DNA of 64,000 nt from Branchiibius sp. NY16-3462-2 (GTDB taxonomy: Bacteria > Actinomycetota > Actinomycetes > Actinomycetales > Dermatophilaceae), in NCBI RefSeq assembly GCF_001594145.1, contig NZ_LVCF01000032.1:11804-75803 (forward strand), written 5' to 3'. Each line of letters opens with the position of its first letter. Within the stretch, counting starts at the first letter, position 1. A program made the translations under genes and the position numbers. Shown here in pieces: positions 47,344 through 56,883 of the stretch. The notes under the pieces were generated by a model. The model was given only the letters and a program-made list of their open reading frames with translations. It made no database searches and had not been told where the DNA came from.

Positions 47344-50300
47344 ATGGCCGATTTCGTACACCTCCACAATCACACCGAGCACTCGCCTTTGGACGGCTTG
47401 CAACGGGCACGGGAGATGGTTGCTGCGGCCGCCGCGGACGGTCAGCGTGCGATCGCCGTGACCGACCACGGTTCTCTCGGCGGCACGATGGCCTTGGCCA
47501 GGGCGGCCGATGAGTTCGGGCTAAAGGCAATAGGCGGCTGCCTCCTGCGAGGTCAGGAGATCTACACGTCGGCCGGGGTGAAGGCGGTGGAAGATGTGGA
47601 GGTAGGGGACCTCGTGCTCACGCACCGCGGACGCTTCCGTCCAGTAGTGCGGACAATGACGCGCCGCTACGAAGGCGGCGGCTTCAGGATGCACCTGTCC
47701 GGGCGGTACTCCCGCACGCTGACGCTGACCGAGGAGCATCCGATCCTTATCCGCACGCGCGACGGACGACTCGATTGGACGAAGCCTGGTGAGATTGTTG
47801 CCGGCAGGCCCGGCAAACGCGAAGGCGCCTCCGCATGGAACTCCTGGGTTTGCCTGCCAAAACTGGAGCAGAAGCCGTACATCATCGACATGGCGACAGT
47901 GTTGCCCGCATCTGGCGGCTGGTCCTTTCGACCAAACGCCATGAAGTCGTATCGGCGTCACCATGCTCCCTGTGAGTGGCCGGTACCTCGCATGCTTGAG
48001 ATTGACGCGGATCTGGCGTACCTCATGGGCGTGTACGCCGCTGAGGGGCACCTGGGCGTCAGGCAAGGTGAACCAAACGGGCGGATCGGGACAACGCACC
48101 ACATCAGCGAACAATTCATCGTGGATCGGATTGGTCGCGTCGCAAACCGGTTCGGTGCTCAACTCATTAGCCGTCCCCGGGGTGGCTATCGTGAACGCAC
48201 GATCAACGCCGAGTTCAATTGCCTCCCAATAGCACTCCTGCTCGCCGACACCGTCGGGCGCGGAGCTTCATCTAAAACGGTACCTGCTGGAATCATGACG
48301 GCACCGCTCGATGTAAAACGATCTTTCGTACGCGGGCTGCTTGACGGAGACGGTCGAACGTTGGGTATCCCAAGCAACACCAAGAACCGTGCCGACCTCC
48401 GAACTACCTCTCCACACCTCGCGTGGGGTCTGCGCGCCCTCTTGGCGGACGAGGGATTCTTCCCCCACGTCGGACGCAAGTCCCGAGCGCCATTCCAAGA
48501 CATCTACCAAGTTCCGTACAACCCACTAAGGAGCTTCGCGTACGGGAAGCACGACGAGAGCTTCAGCTACCGTCCGGTGGCTCGGGTAGACGAGATCCGT
48601 ATCGAAGACGATGTCTTCAACTTTGAGGTCGAAGAAGACAACTCATACGTCTCAGATTTCGTTCTCCACAATTGCGAGGGCTACTTGGCCATCGGCTCCA
48701 GGTTCGAGCAGAACACCGCCACCTCGGAGTCCGGCTTCGAGGGCTCGAAGGTCCGGCGGTACCACCACCTGACGATGCTGGCTGCGAGCCGGATCGGCTG
48801 GACGAACCTGGTGAGCGTGTCCAACGAGGCCGCGAAAACGGTGTGGTACCAGCCACGGATGGACTACGACCTGCTGACCGAGCACGGCGACGGGCTGATT
48901 CTGGGCACCGGCTGCTTGGGCGGCCCGGTGATCGCCGCGATGCTGGACAACCCCGGCGACGCACTGGCCCGCGGCGTCGCCGAGACCGAACGGCTGCTGG
49001 CGTGCGTCGGCGGCGACAAGAGCCGGTTGTTCGTGGAAGTCATGGACCACGGCATTCCCGCCCAGCGAGCCGTGATGGACAACCTGACCGCGATCGCAGC
49101 CCACTTCGGGTTGCGCATGGTCGCCACCAACGACGCCCACTTCACCCACGAGCAGCAGCAGGGCGACCACGACCGGCTGTTGGCTATCGGGGTCAACAAA
49201 CCGTTCGACGACCCAGACCGTTTCCGGTTCACCGGATCCGGCTACTGGCTGCGCACCGGCGCTCAGATGCGTCAGGTGTTCCCTGATCGGATCGGCGGCC
49301 AGGACGTCGTTGCGAACTCCCTGGCCATCGCCGAGCAGGTCGAAGACACTCTGTCGGCATTCCTGCCGACCAACCGGATGCGGCTTCCGAAGTTCCCGGT
49401 GCCGGCCAAGATCCAGCAGACCAGTGAACGTCGCGGCGACCCCAGTCCGCAGGACACGCTGCTGCGGCTGTACGTGCTCGACGGCGCCAAGCAGCGCTTC
49501 GGGAAAGCCATTCCCTCCGAGGTATCTGAGCGTCTCGACTTCGAGCTCGGCGTCATTTCCGGATTCGGGTTCGCCGACTACTTTCTGATCCTTGCCGAGT
49601 TGGCGCACTGGGTGCGTTCGCAAGGCCACAACCTCGGCTCCGGTCGCGGATCGGCCGCAGGGTCGATGGTGGCGTTCTGTCTGACCATCACTGACGTCGA
49701 CCCGATCGAGCACGGTTTGCTGTTCGAGCGGTTCCTCGACGTGACCCGCAAGGGTATGCCGGACATCGACCTGGACTTCCCGCAGGGACTGGTCGGCGAT
49801 GTCGTCGCGCATCTACAGGACGTCTGGGGCGAGCGGCACGTTGCGCAGATCGGCACCTACGGCACCAAGAAGGCCAAGTCGTTGGTGCGCGACATGACCC
49901 GGTTGGGCGGCGACCCGAGCCTGGGGGAGCGGCTGTCGGAGGCGATCCCGAAGATCAACAAGGGCCTGGCTGTCCTTATGGACCCCACCCACGCCGACGG
50001 TGCCGCACTGCGCGACCTGGTGGCAGCGGACGCCAAGGCGGCTGCTGTCATCCAGCAGTGCCTGCCGCTGGAAGGCGTGAAGGCCAGCCCCGGTATCCAC
50101 GCCTGCGGCATCGTGCTGTGTGACGAGCCCCTGGACGACCTGATCCCGATGCGCGTGGATTCCAAGACCGGCCAGTGGGTGACCACCTGGGAGGCGGGCG
50201 AACTGGAGTCGGTCGGCTTCGTGAAGTTCGACCGACTGGCACTGAAAAACCTCGACGTCATCGCCGGGTGCACGAAGATGATCCAGGCAGCAACTGGTGA

Positions 50301-52191
50301 GGTTGTCGACACCCGCTACGGGCACCTGCCGATGGACGCCACCAGCGACCCCCGAGCCAAAGCCGCCTGGGATCTGTTGGCCGCCGGTGACACTGCCGGC
50401 CTGTTCCAGGTGTCCAGTTCAGGTATGACGAAGCTGGTGAAGGGGATTGCGCCGCAGAGCCTTTCGGAACTCTCCGATGCTGTGGCGTTGTACCGTCCCG
50501 GCCCGATGGGTGCAGGCATGCACGAGCGGTACGTGGCGCGCAAGCGCGGTGACGAACCGGCCACCTATGACTACCTGACTTCCGACCCAGCAGAGCAGGC
50601 CGCGTTGGCGAGCGTCCTGGACGGGTCGATGGGGTTGATCGTGGTCCAGGAGCACCTGATGTCTCTGTCGCGTGTCGTGGCTGGGTTCGGCCCGGGCCGA
50701 CGCAACAGATTGCGCAAGGCGTTCTCCAAGAAGGTCGAAGCTGAGATGAGGGCGCTTCGAGAGGACTTCCTGTCGGGCGGTCTAGTGGCGACTGTGGACG
50801 ATCCGGACAACGACACCGAAGCTTCAATTCCGTTCTCCCGCAACACGCTTGACGCACTGTGGACGACGTTCGCCGCATCGGCTAGCTATATCTTCAACGC
50901 CAGCCACTCCACCCCTTACGCCTACATCGCCTATCAGACGGCGTTCCTGAAAGCCAACTGGCCTGCGCACTACGCGGCCGCACAGTTGGCCGTGACCGAG
51001 AAGGACTCCGACCGATTGCCGGTGCTTCACTCGATCCGTCACAGCGGTATCTCGGTACTTGGTCCCGACCTCCTGAATGGAGGGCTGGACACTGCTGCCA
51101 TTGATGAACGCACCATCCGGATTGGTCTGTCGGAGATCGTGGGCGTCAAAGACAACGCCGCTGCGCTGCTGGCAGCCCGCGACTCCGACGGTCCGTTCAC
51201 CTCGTTGGCTGACGTGGTCGCCAGGGCAAAGGCCGCCGACGGCCGGAAACTTCCGATCAACGTGATCGAGGCGCTCATCGACGCCGGTGCGCTCGACGGC
51301 TTGGGTCACCCACGGATGGGCATGTTGGCCGTCGTACGCGCCTTCGGTGCCGATGCAGCGGGCGAAGACGTCGATGTGCCAGTGCCCGACATCGAGTTTT
51401 CCACGACCGAGCGGGCGGAGCGGGAACGAGCTCGGCTCGGGGTCGTCATCGGGACACACCCGCTGACCGTCATGCAGACGCACGTCCGTGAATGGAACCC
51501 GACCGGCGACCAGAGTCCGTGCGTCCCCGTACAGGGCCTGCGTCCGGCAGCCAACGTCGTCACGAAGGCGGTCGTGTCCGAATGGGTCGAGCGGCCCGCG
51601 CGAAACGGCGGGATGCGTGCCAACTTCACGCTGGAGGGTTCGACAGGCGCGATCACTGGTGTGATCTGGCCGAACCGGCTGGCGGTCGCCACCGCAGCTA
51701 GTGGTGGACGGCACCCGGTGCCCGGCGACATCATCGCCATGCGCGGACGGGTCAAAGTCGTCACGATGCGCAAGGACGACAACGACGAGGTCGACGGTGA
51801 AGCCGACGACGAGATCATCGAAGACCCACAGGTGGAGATGGTCGGCGCCAACTTCTGGCTGGCCGACTTCGATGACCCCGCCCGGGATCAGTTGCCACCG
51901 TGGCAGTCGCTGCGCCGACCGATCGAACTGGCTCCACGGCCGACGATCGCAGGCAACGCGGGCACAGCCACCATGACCGCCGCAGACACAGTGTTGGAGC
52001 TTGACGCCGAAATGGTCGACTCGACCGTGACGTTGCGCCGCCGGATGCGTCTGCGCTTCGGCCGGGTCGTCACCCGTGACGAAATGACCCGGGTCAGTCG
52101 GTTGTGGACCGATATGGAGCCCGGCGAAGCGATCGACCTGTCCACCAAGGGGTTCGAGGTTGCGCACGAGGTGCGACTGATCCGCGTGTAG
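47344..52191 (+). CDS. dnaE: DNA polymerase III alpha subunit with intein
   Basis: 1615 residues including a 378-residue intein, so the mature protein is about 1237 residues, slightly above the usual ~1170. The PHP domain begins HLHNHTEHSPLDG. Polymerase motifs are GSGRGSAAGSMVAFCL (~765), GMPDIDLDFPQ with the catalytic aspartates (~803), VALYRPGPMGAGM, LIVVQEHLMSLSRVVAGFGP and FNASHSTPYAYIAYQTAFLK (~1182), then a helix-hairpin-helix region and an OB-fold (~1380-1460). A complete replicase on a mobile element implies partial independence from host replication. ATG 47344 is 6 bases after a box (47328-47337). It is followed by dNMP kinase, GHKL ATPase and a proofreading-type exonuclease. Confidence 0.9.
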   Translation: MADFVHLHNHTEHSPLDGLQRAREMVAAAAADGQRAIAVTDHGSLGGTMALARAADEFGLKAIGGCLLRGQEIYTSAGVKAVEDVEVGDLVLTHRGRFRPVVRTMTRRYEGGGFRMHLSGRYSRTLTLTEEHPILIRTRDGRLDWTKPGEIVAGRPGKREGASAWNSWVCLPKLEQKPYIIDMATVLPASGGWSFRPNAMKSYRRHHAPCEWPVPRMLEIDADLAYLMGVYAAEGHLGVRQGEPNGRIGTTHHISEQFIVDRIGRVANRFGAQLISRPRGGYRERTINAEFNCLPIALLLADTVGRGASSKTVPAGIMTAPLDVKRSFVRGLLDGDGRTLGIPSNTKNRADLRTTSPHLAWGLRALLADEGFFPHVGRKSRAPFQDIYQVPYNPLRSFAYGKHDESFSYRPVARVDEIRIEDDVFNFEVEEDNSYVSDFVLHNCEGYLAIGSRFEQNTATSESGFEGSKVRRYHHLTMLAASRIGWTNLVSVSNEAAKTVWYQPRMDYDLLTEHGDGLILGTGCLGGPVIAAMLDNPGDALARGVAETERLLACVGGDKSRLFVEVMDHGIPAQRAVMDNLTAIAAHFGLRMVATNDAHFTHEQQQGDHDRLLAIGVNKPFDDPDRFRFTGSGYWLRTGAQMRQVFPDRIGGQDVVANSLAIAEQVEDTLSAFLPTNRMRLPKFPVPAKIQQTSERRGDPSPQDTLLRLYVLDGAKQRFGKAIPSEVSERLDFELGVISGFGFADYFLILAELAHWVRSQGHNLGSGRGSAAGSMVAFCLTITDVDPIEHGLLFERFLDVTRKGMPDIDLDFPQGLVGDVVAHLQDVWGERHVAQIGTYGTKKAKSLVRDMTRLGGDPSLGERLSEAIPKINKGLAVLMDPTHADGAALRDLVAADAKAAAVIQQCLPLEGVKASPGIHACGIVLCDEPLDDLIPMRVDSKTGQWVTTWEAGELESVGFVKFDRLALKNLDVIAGCTKMIQAATGEVVDTRYGHLPMDATSDPRAKAAWDLLAAGDTAGLFQVSSSGMTKLVKGIAPQSLSELSDAVALYRPGPMGAGMHERYVARKRGDEPATYDYLTSDPAEQAALASVLDGSMGLIVVQEHLMSLSRVVAGFGPGRRNRLRKAFSKKVEAEMRALREDFLSGGLVATVDDPDNDTEASIPFSRNTLDALWTTFAASASYIFNASHSTPYAYIAYQTAFLKANWPAHYAAAQLAVTEKDSDRLPVLHSIRHSGISVLGPDLLNGGLDTAAIDERTIRIGLSEIVGVKDNAAALLAARDSDGPFTSLADVVARAKAADGRKLPINVIEALIDAGALDGLGHPRMGMLAVVRAFGADAAGEDVDVPVPDIEFSTTERAERERARLGVVIGTHPLTVMQTHVREWNPTGDQSPCVPVQGLRPAANVVTKAVVSEWVERPARNGGMRANFTLEGSTGAITGVIWPNRLAVATAASGGRHPVPGDIIAMRGRVKVVTMRKDDNDEVDGEADDEIIEDPQVEMVGANFWLADFDDPARDQLPPWQSLRRPIELAPRPTIAGNAGTATMTAADTVLELDAEMVDSTVTLRRRMRLRFGRVVTRDEMTRVSRLWTDMEPGEAIDLSTKGFEVAHEVRLIRV
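47539..48672 (+). other. Intein with LAGLIDADG homing endonuclease in DnaE
   Basis: Residues 66-443 of the polymerase. Begins Cys-Leu-Leu (CLLRGQEIYTSAGVKAVEDV), has a block B TLTLTEEHPILIRTRDG, two LAGLIDADG-type motifs (LAYLMGVYAAEGHLG; FVRGLLDGDGR), block F VFNFEVEEDNSYVSDFVLHN, and ends His-Asn before Cys+1. Splicing would restore KAIGG-CEGYLA, the conserved 'GCE-Y' segment of the DnaE PHP domain. All splice residues are present, so it is probably active. Confidence 0.88.
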
Positions 52192-52238
52192 CCGATTGCG
52201 ACGCAGCGCCGCTGCGCGCTGCGTCGCACCGTGCAGGA

Positions 52239-52874
52239 GTGAGCGACTTCCCTTCATTGATCGGCCTGTCCGGGTTCGCCCGCTCAGGCAAAGACACGGC
52301 CGCCGCCTGCTTGAAACCCTACGGCTACACCCAGGTCGCGTTGGCGGACCCGTTGCGAGCCATCGCATACGACCTGAACCCGTTGCTGCCGTCGGGTTTT
52401 CGGCTCTCGCAGCGCGTGGACGCTGTCGGCTGGGAAGGTATCAAGGCCGACCCTGTGGATGCGCCGGAGCTGCGGCGGATGCTGATCGCTCTCGGCATGA
52501 GTTGCCGGGAGCGTCTGTGTCCATCGGTGTGGGTGGATGCTTTACGGACGCGGTTCGCCGCGCGTGGTCCCGGGGAGCGGATTGTGGTCTCCGACGTGCG
52601 ATTGGCGAACGAAGCGCAGGCAGTGCACGACCTGGGCGGCGTGGTCATCCGCGTGACGCGCCCAGGGGTGGGACCCGCGGTGCGGCACGTCACCGAGCAA
52701 CCGCTACCGGAGGACATGGTGGAGGCCACGCTCGTCAATGACGGCAGCGTCACTGACCTGGCTGGCCGCCTGGTCGAGTTGCTCGATGACCGATCTCTGG
52801 TGGGTTGGCAACGCGCGGAGCACCCCGTCCAGGCTGGGGCGTCAGCGACGGTCCGTCGCACCGTAGGGGCATGA
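52239..52874 (+). CDS. Deoxynucleoside monophosphate kinase-like
   Basis: 211 residues from GTG 52239, 6 bases after a box (52223-52232). The P-loop LIGLSGFARSGKDTAA starts at residue ~6; ALADPLRAIAYDLNPL and RIVVSDVRLANEAQAVHDLG are typical of phage deoxynucleotide monophosphate kinases and related adenylate-kinase-fold enzymes. It would raise dNTP supply for replication. The C terminus (TVRRTVGA) is encoded by the GTCGCACCGT box of the next gene. Confidence 0.78.
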   Translation: MSDFPSLIGLSGFARSGKDTAAACLKPYGYTQVALADPLRAIAYDLNPLLPSGFRLSQRVDAVGWEGIKADPVDAPELRRMLIALGMSCRERLCPSVWVDALRTRFAARGPGERIVVSDVRLANEAQAVHDLGGVVIRVTRPGVGPAVRHVTEQPLPEDMVEATLVNDGSVTDLAGRLVELLDDRSLVGWQRAEHPVQAGASATVRRTVGA

Positions 52875-54892
52875 ATCCGTTCACCAGCAGTCCGGTCCTC
52901 GACGTCACGACGCCGGACACGACGACCGCCACGTTCGATGCCGCCGCGACCCCGGTGCTGATGGAGGCGTTGTACGCCCTCTACAGCGACCCAGTCACTG
53001 CCGTCACCCGCGAACTGATCTGCAACGCAGTCGATTCGCACGCCTCCGCCGGGCAGGCCAGCCCAGTGCGGGTGCAGGTGCAAGACACCGAGGACGGCCC
53101 GGACGGCCGGTCCCGGTGCGTGTTCGTGGTCGCCGACACCGGCCTGGGCCTGGACCGCGAAGGTTTGATCCGCACGTTCAGTAGCTTCGGCGGCTCCGAC
53201 AAGCGAGAGGCGACCGAGCAGATCGGCGGCTTCGGGCTGGGCGCGAAGTCCGCGCACGCGGTGACGTCGACGTTCACTGCGGAAGGTGTCAAAGATGGCC
53301 GGCGCAGTGTGGCGATGATGTCGTTGTCGCCGGAAGGTGTCGGCCAGGTGAGCATCCTGGTCAACGCCGCCCCGACCGGTGCGCCGAACGGGGTTACCGT
53401 GCGCGTCCCGATGGAGTTGAACACGTTGGCACTGAGCCAGGCGGTCGATTCGGTGAGTAAGTGGTTGCCGACCGGCTCGGTGGAGTTCGACGGCCAGCTC
53501 AACGTCTGCACGCTGGACTCGGGCTTTCGCCTGTCAGACTCGGTGACGCTGGTGAAAGACCAGATTCCGGCGGTGGTGATGGGCGGTGTGCGCTACCCGC
53601 TGACCAGTCGACAGAGGCACAGACTGGCTGAGTCGCTGCACAACTGCGGCGTGCCGGTGAAGTCAATGCCGACCGGGCTCGTCATCACGTTGCCGCTGGG
53701 CGCGGTCCGCCCGGCACCAGCGCGAGAAAGCATCCGGGACAACGCCGACACCGACGCGGTTCTGTTGGAAGCGACCCGCGACATCGGGACGTTGGTCAAC
53801 GCCCTGGCGGACACGATGGACAACCCGGCGCCGCTGATCGACGCCGCGCCGGTGCAGGTGACCTGGCGGGGAATCAAGACCTGGGACCGGACCGACCCCG
53901 CCTTCGCCGGGACGGCCGTGGAACGATGTGCCGGCAGCGGCACCGGGTTCGCGTTGCGCAGCAGCAACCTCGATCACCAGGGCGCGATCAAGTCGAAGAT
54001 CTACGACAACGTTTCCGATCAGGTCCGGGTGCATCTGACCTCCGGCGCGAACACCGTCGCCGTTGTCACCGACGGCAGCGTCGAGCAGGTGAAGTACCTG
54101 CGGACCAACGCCCGCCTGGTCTCGGCCGGCGCGGGTGTCGTGCAGCGGTACGTCGTGGTGGACCAGCCCTCCGGTCACATCGGATACCTGCCCTACGGCC
54201 CGGGCGAGGACCAGATTGCGACGTGGACGTTTGAGGAGTTCCGCGCGAAGGTGGTGCGCCCGACCCGTCAGCGGACGGTCACTTTCCAAACCTGGTTGCC
54301 TGGCGGCGGAGATGCGCAGCATCTGGACACCGCGGGCGTCAACGCGCTGTCCGGGCGGCTGTACGTCGTCGGTGAAAGCTTTGCGCGGTACAACAACGCC
54401 TGGCTGCGTGAGGCGTCCGACCATCTGGGGTGCCCGATCGTCGCCAACGGGGCCAAGAAGGCGTCACCGGGCCGGTTCGGCAAAGGCAAGAAGTCGACCC
54501 TCGACGTGCGGGTGCTCGACCTGGGCCTGGTCCGCGACAGCGTGTTCACCACGATCCCGCAGACCTCCCTGGACAAGACCGCCATCGGCGAGGCGTTCGG
54601 CCAGGTACACCGCGGCGACTACGACAAACTGCTCGACCCGGTGGTGCGTGACGCGCTGGTGGATTCCCCCGACCTGACGCAACTGTCCCGGCTGCAGCGC
54701 TGGGCACTGGAACAGCAGTCCGGAGCCACCATGCGCGGCGAGGTGCCGCAGTGCTACGCGCACCTGCCGCGGAGCTATGCCGCCCGGGGTTTGCGGTCGG
54801 CGCAGTTCGTGGAACTCGCCAACGGGCTGTGGGCGCTGGACCAGTTCCGCCAGCACGAAGCCGACCATGACAACCAGGAGGACCCCGCCTAA
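52871..54892 (+). CDS. GHKL ATPase domain protein (RIIA-like)
   Basis: 673 residues from ATG 52871, 6 bases after a box (52855-52864). The GHKL fold is clear: RELICNAVDSHASAG (N box), VFVVADTGLGLDREGL (G1), GGFGLGAKSAHAVTSTFTAE (G2). The remaining ~450 residues are a long strand and helix body as in phage RIIA-like and gyrase/Hsp90-type ATP-binding proteins. Phage relatives are linked to membrane integrity or exclusion; actinophages often carry one near replication genes. Its stop overlaps the exonuclease start (TAATG). Confidence 0.75.
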   Translation: MNPFTSSPVLDVTTPDTTTATFDAAATPVLMEALYALYSDPVTAVTRELICNAVDSHASAGQASPVRVQVQDTEDGPDGRSRCVFVVADTGLGLDREGLIRTFSSFGGSDKREATEQIGGFGLGAKSAHAVTSTFTAEGVKDGRRSVAMMSLSPEGVGQVSILVNAAPTGAPNGVTVRVPMELNTLALSQAVDSVSKWLPTGSVEFDGQLNVCTLDSGFRLSDSVTLVKDQIPAVVMGGVRYPLTSRQRHRLAESLHNCGVPVKSMPTGLVITLPLGAVRPAPARESIRDNADTDAVLLEATRDIGTLVNALADTMDNPAPLIDAAPVQVTWRGIKTWDRTDPAFAGTAVERCAGSGTGFALRSSNLDHQGAIKSKIYDNVSDQVRVHLTSGANTVAVVTDGSVEQVKYLRTNARLVSAGAGVVQRYVVVDQPSGHIGYLPYGPGEDQIATWTFEEFRAKVVRPTRQRTVTFQTWLPGGGDAQHLDTAGVNALSGRLYVVGESFARYNNAWLREASDHLGCPIVANGAKKASPGRFGKGKKSTLDVRVLDLGLVRDSVFTTIPQTSLDKTAIGEAFGQVHRGDYDKLLDPVVRDALVDSPDLTQLSRLQRWALEQQSGATMRGEVPQCYAHLPRSYAARGLRSAQFVELANGLWALDQFRQHEADHDNQEDPA

Positions 54893-55551
54893 TGCCCCGA
54901 CCCGCCAAGCCGACCTGCGTCGCGCTCGACATCGAAACCGACACCAGCCCGCTGACCGCAGCCGAGCAGGCTGCCGGGCTCGGACCGCGCGGACTAGACC
55001 CTGGCCACACGCCTGTCACCGATGTCGCGTTCTGCGGCATGGACTTTCACGAAGTGTTCACCGGTGACGAAGCCAGCGTGCTGGCCGACACGATGGAGCT
55101 CATCTCGATGCTCGGCGAGCACGAGCATCTGGTGACCTGGAACGGTTCGGTGTTCGACCTTCCGTTCCTGGCGGCCAGGGCTGCGGTGCACGGCGTCGAC
55201 GTCCCCTACCGCCTGGTGCTGGATCCGGCCATCGTGGCCAAGTACGACCCGTGCCCTGGGTTCGATGGCGGTTACCGCGCGCTGATCGACGGGCGCGATC
55301 GACACACTGACCTGGCCTATGTGGCGAAGCCGTTCGCGCAAGCACTCGGGGTGCCTTGGTCGTTGAAGCCGTTCGCCGAGCACTGTTTGGGGGAGCCGCT
55401 CGTCAGTGTCGATCGGAGCAAGATGCACGAGTTGACCGACGTCCAACGCCGCACGTACGTCGCCAGCGACGCCGACGGGACGTACCGGTTGGTGCCGTTC
55501 CTGTTGGGTCGCAGGAAGATTCCGGGCCTCGATGCAAGCGCCCGGCGGTGA
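54892..55551 (+). CDS. DEDDy-type 3'-5' exonuclease
   Basis: 219 residues. CVALDIETDTSPL (D and E of motif I), LVTWNGSVFDLPFLAARAA (motif II) and RRTYVASDADGTYRLV (Y and D of motif III) give the DEDDy signature; HTDLAYVAKPFAQALGVP fits the same fold. A proofreading partner for the DnaE above is the simplest role, because bacterial Pol III alpha often relies on a separate exonuclease. Its stop overlaps the sortase start (GTGA). Confidence 0.75.
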   Translation: MPRPAKPTCVALDIETDTSPLTAAEQAAGLGPRGLDPGHTPVTDVAFCGMDFHEVFTGDEASVLADTMELISMLGEHEHLVTWNGSVFDLPFLAARAAVHGVDVPYRLVLDPAIVAKYDPCPGFDGGYRALIDGRDRHTDLAYVAKPFAQALGVPWSLKPFAEHCLGEPLVSVDRSKMHELTDVQRRTYVASDADGTYRLVPFLLGRRKIPGLDASARR

Positions 55552-56222
55552 TCGCCTGGTTCCGGCGCAACCCGCTGGCTGCTGGGTTGTGGTCAGCCTG
55601 CGCAGCCTTGCTGGCGATCAGTCTGACCTGCGGTGGCGTCCTGGTGTGGCAGTTGTGGATCGGCAATGCGGTTGCGGCACAGGAGCATTCCGATGAAGTA
55701 AGGGCCCTACAGCAGCAGTGGAAGTCCGGCAGAACTGCCGCGCCGGGCAACGACCCGCGCGTCATGGCTCAGCCGGACGCCTACGGCACCCCGTTCGCGA
55801 TCATGCGGGTGCCGCGGTTCGGGGCGGACTGGATCCAGCCGATCGTGCAAGGCGCGAACCTGGACGAGTTGGCCGCCGGAATCGGCCACGCGGCGGGGTC
55901 GGCGATGCCCGGCCAGGTCGGCAACTTCGCTGTCGCCGGGCATAGAACCACGCACGACAAGCCGTTTAACCTGATCGCAACGCTTCAGGCAGGCGACCTC
56001 ATCACGGTTGAAACCGCCACGGACACCTACATCTACAAGGTCACCAGTCACGAGGTCGTCCAACCGACAGATGTTGCCGTATTCGACCCGGTACCAGGCA
56101 AACCCGGTGTTAAGCCAACAGTGGCGATGCTGACGATGTCTAGTTGCCACCCGGAGTTCAGCGCACGGGAACGGTACGTCGTACACGCAGTCCTGGTCGG
56201 TTCGCGCACCAAGACGGGGTGA
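55548..56222 (+). CDS. Class E-like sortase
   Basis: 224 residues from GTG 55548. One N-terminal membrane helix (GLWSACAALLAISLTCGGVL) precedes the sortase domain: MRVPRFGADWIQPIVQGANL, NFAVAGHRTTHDKPF (His) and LTMSSCHPEFSARERYVVHA (Cys and the distal Arg), the class E pattern. An envelope enzyme inside a replication operon is unexpected. No sorting-signal protein is seen in the window, so it may act on host proteins or on conjugation proteins. Confidence 0.8.
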   Translation: MIAWFRRNPLAAGLWSACAALLAISLTCGGVLVWQLWIGNAVAAQEHSDEVRALQQQWKSGRTAAPGNDPRVMAQPDAYGTPFAIMRVPRFGADWIQPIVQGANLDELAAGIGHAAGSAMPGQVGNFAVAGHRTTHDKPFNLIATLQAGDLITVETATDTYIYKVTSHEVVQPTDVAVFDPVPGKPGVKPTVAMLTMSSCHPEFSARERYVVHAVLVGSRTKTG

Positions 56223-56234
56223 TTCGGGAACCTC

Positions 56235-56244
56235 GTCGCACCGT
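56235..56244 (+). promoter_or_regulatory. GTCGCACCGT box before ssb, atypical distance
   Basis: An in-frame GTG at 56249 lies 4 bases away and would extend SSB by 18 residues; the real start is probably ATG 56303. Confidence 0.4.
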
Positions 56245-56302
56245 ACGGGTGGACGGCGAACCCGCCGACCAAGTGCAGTGCCTCTACCAAAGGAATCCTC
56301 GA

Positions 56303-56806
56303 ATGAGCAGCAACACCATCACCATCGCCGGCAACCTGACCAGCGACCCGGAGACCCGCTTTCTGCAGTCCGGTGTCGCCGTCACCAGCTTCACGGTGGC
56401 CAGCACGGACCGGAAGTACGACCGGGACTCGGGCGCCTGGGTTGACGGCGACACCGTCTTCCTGCGTGTGTCGGCCTGGCGCAAGCTCGGCGAGAACGTC
56501 GCCGCGTCCCTGCGCAAGGGCAACGCCGTCATCGTCACCGGCAAGTTGAAGTCGAACGTCGTCGAGAAGGACGGTGCCAAGATCACCTACTTCGAGATCG
56601 ACGCCGAGACGGTGGGAGTGTCTCTGGCGAACGCCACGGCCGCGATCACCCGTAACGCCCCCGCGGGCGGCGCGTCGGGAAACGCACAGGCCCAGCAGGC
56701 TTCGGCCGCTCCCGCTGGGCAGCAGTACGCGCAGCCGCAGCCCGTTCAGCAGGCCGCGCCGGTCGCAGCGCCGCAGCCCGCGTACGCCGGCGGGCAGGAC
56801 TTCTGA
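56303..56806 (+). CDS. ssb: Single-stranded DNA-binding protein
   Basis: 167 residues from ATG 56303 (ribosome site AAAGGAAT). OB-fold features: NTITIAGNLTSDPETRFLQS, VTSFTVASTDRKYDRDSGAW, FLRVSAWRKLGENVAASLRK and NAVIVTGKLKSNVVEKDGAK. The acidic C-terminal tip normally seen in SSB is replaced by a Gln/Ala/Pro-rich tail ending GGQDF, with one aspartate and a final phenylalanine, close to the usual DDxxPF. It binds single-stranded DNA during replication or conjugation. A terminator follows. Confidence 0.88.
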   Translation: MSSNTITIAGNLTSDPETRFLQSGVAVTSFTVASTDRKYDRDSGAWVDGDTVFLRVSAWRKLGENVAASLRKGNAVIVTGKLKSNVVEKDGAKITYFEIDAETVGVSLANATAAITRNAPAGGASGNAQAQQASAAPAGQQYAQPQPVQQAAPVAAPQPAYAGGQDF

Positions 56807-56827
56807 TCGGAGGGTAGCCCGCAGTCG

Positions 56828-56862
56828 CCAACCGCGTCCGAGAAACACTCGGGCGCGGTTGG
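56828..56862 (+). terminator. 15-bp stem-loop terminator after ssb
   Basis: CCAACCGCGTCCGAG pairs with CTCGGGCGCGGTTGG (one T-G wobble) around a 5-base loop. Confidence 0.65.
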
Positions 56863-56883
56863 TTTGCGTCGCACCGTGCCTCG

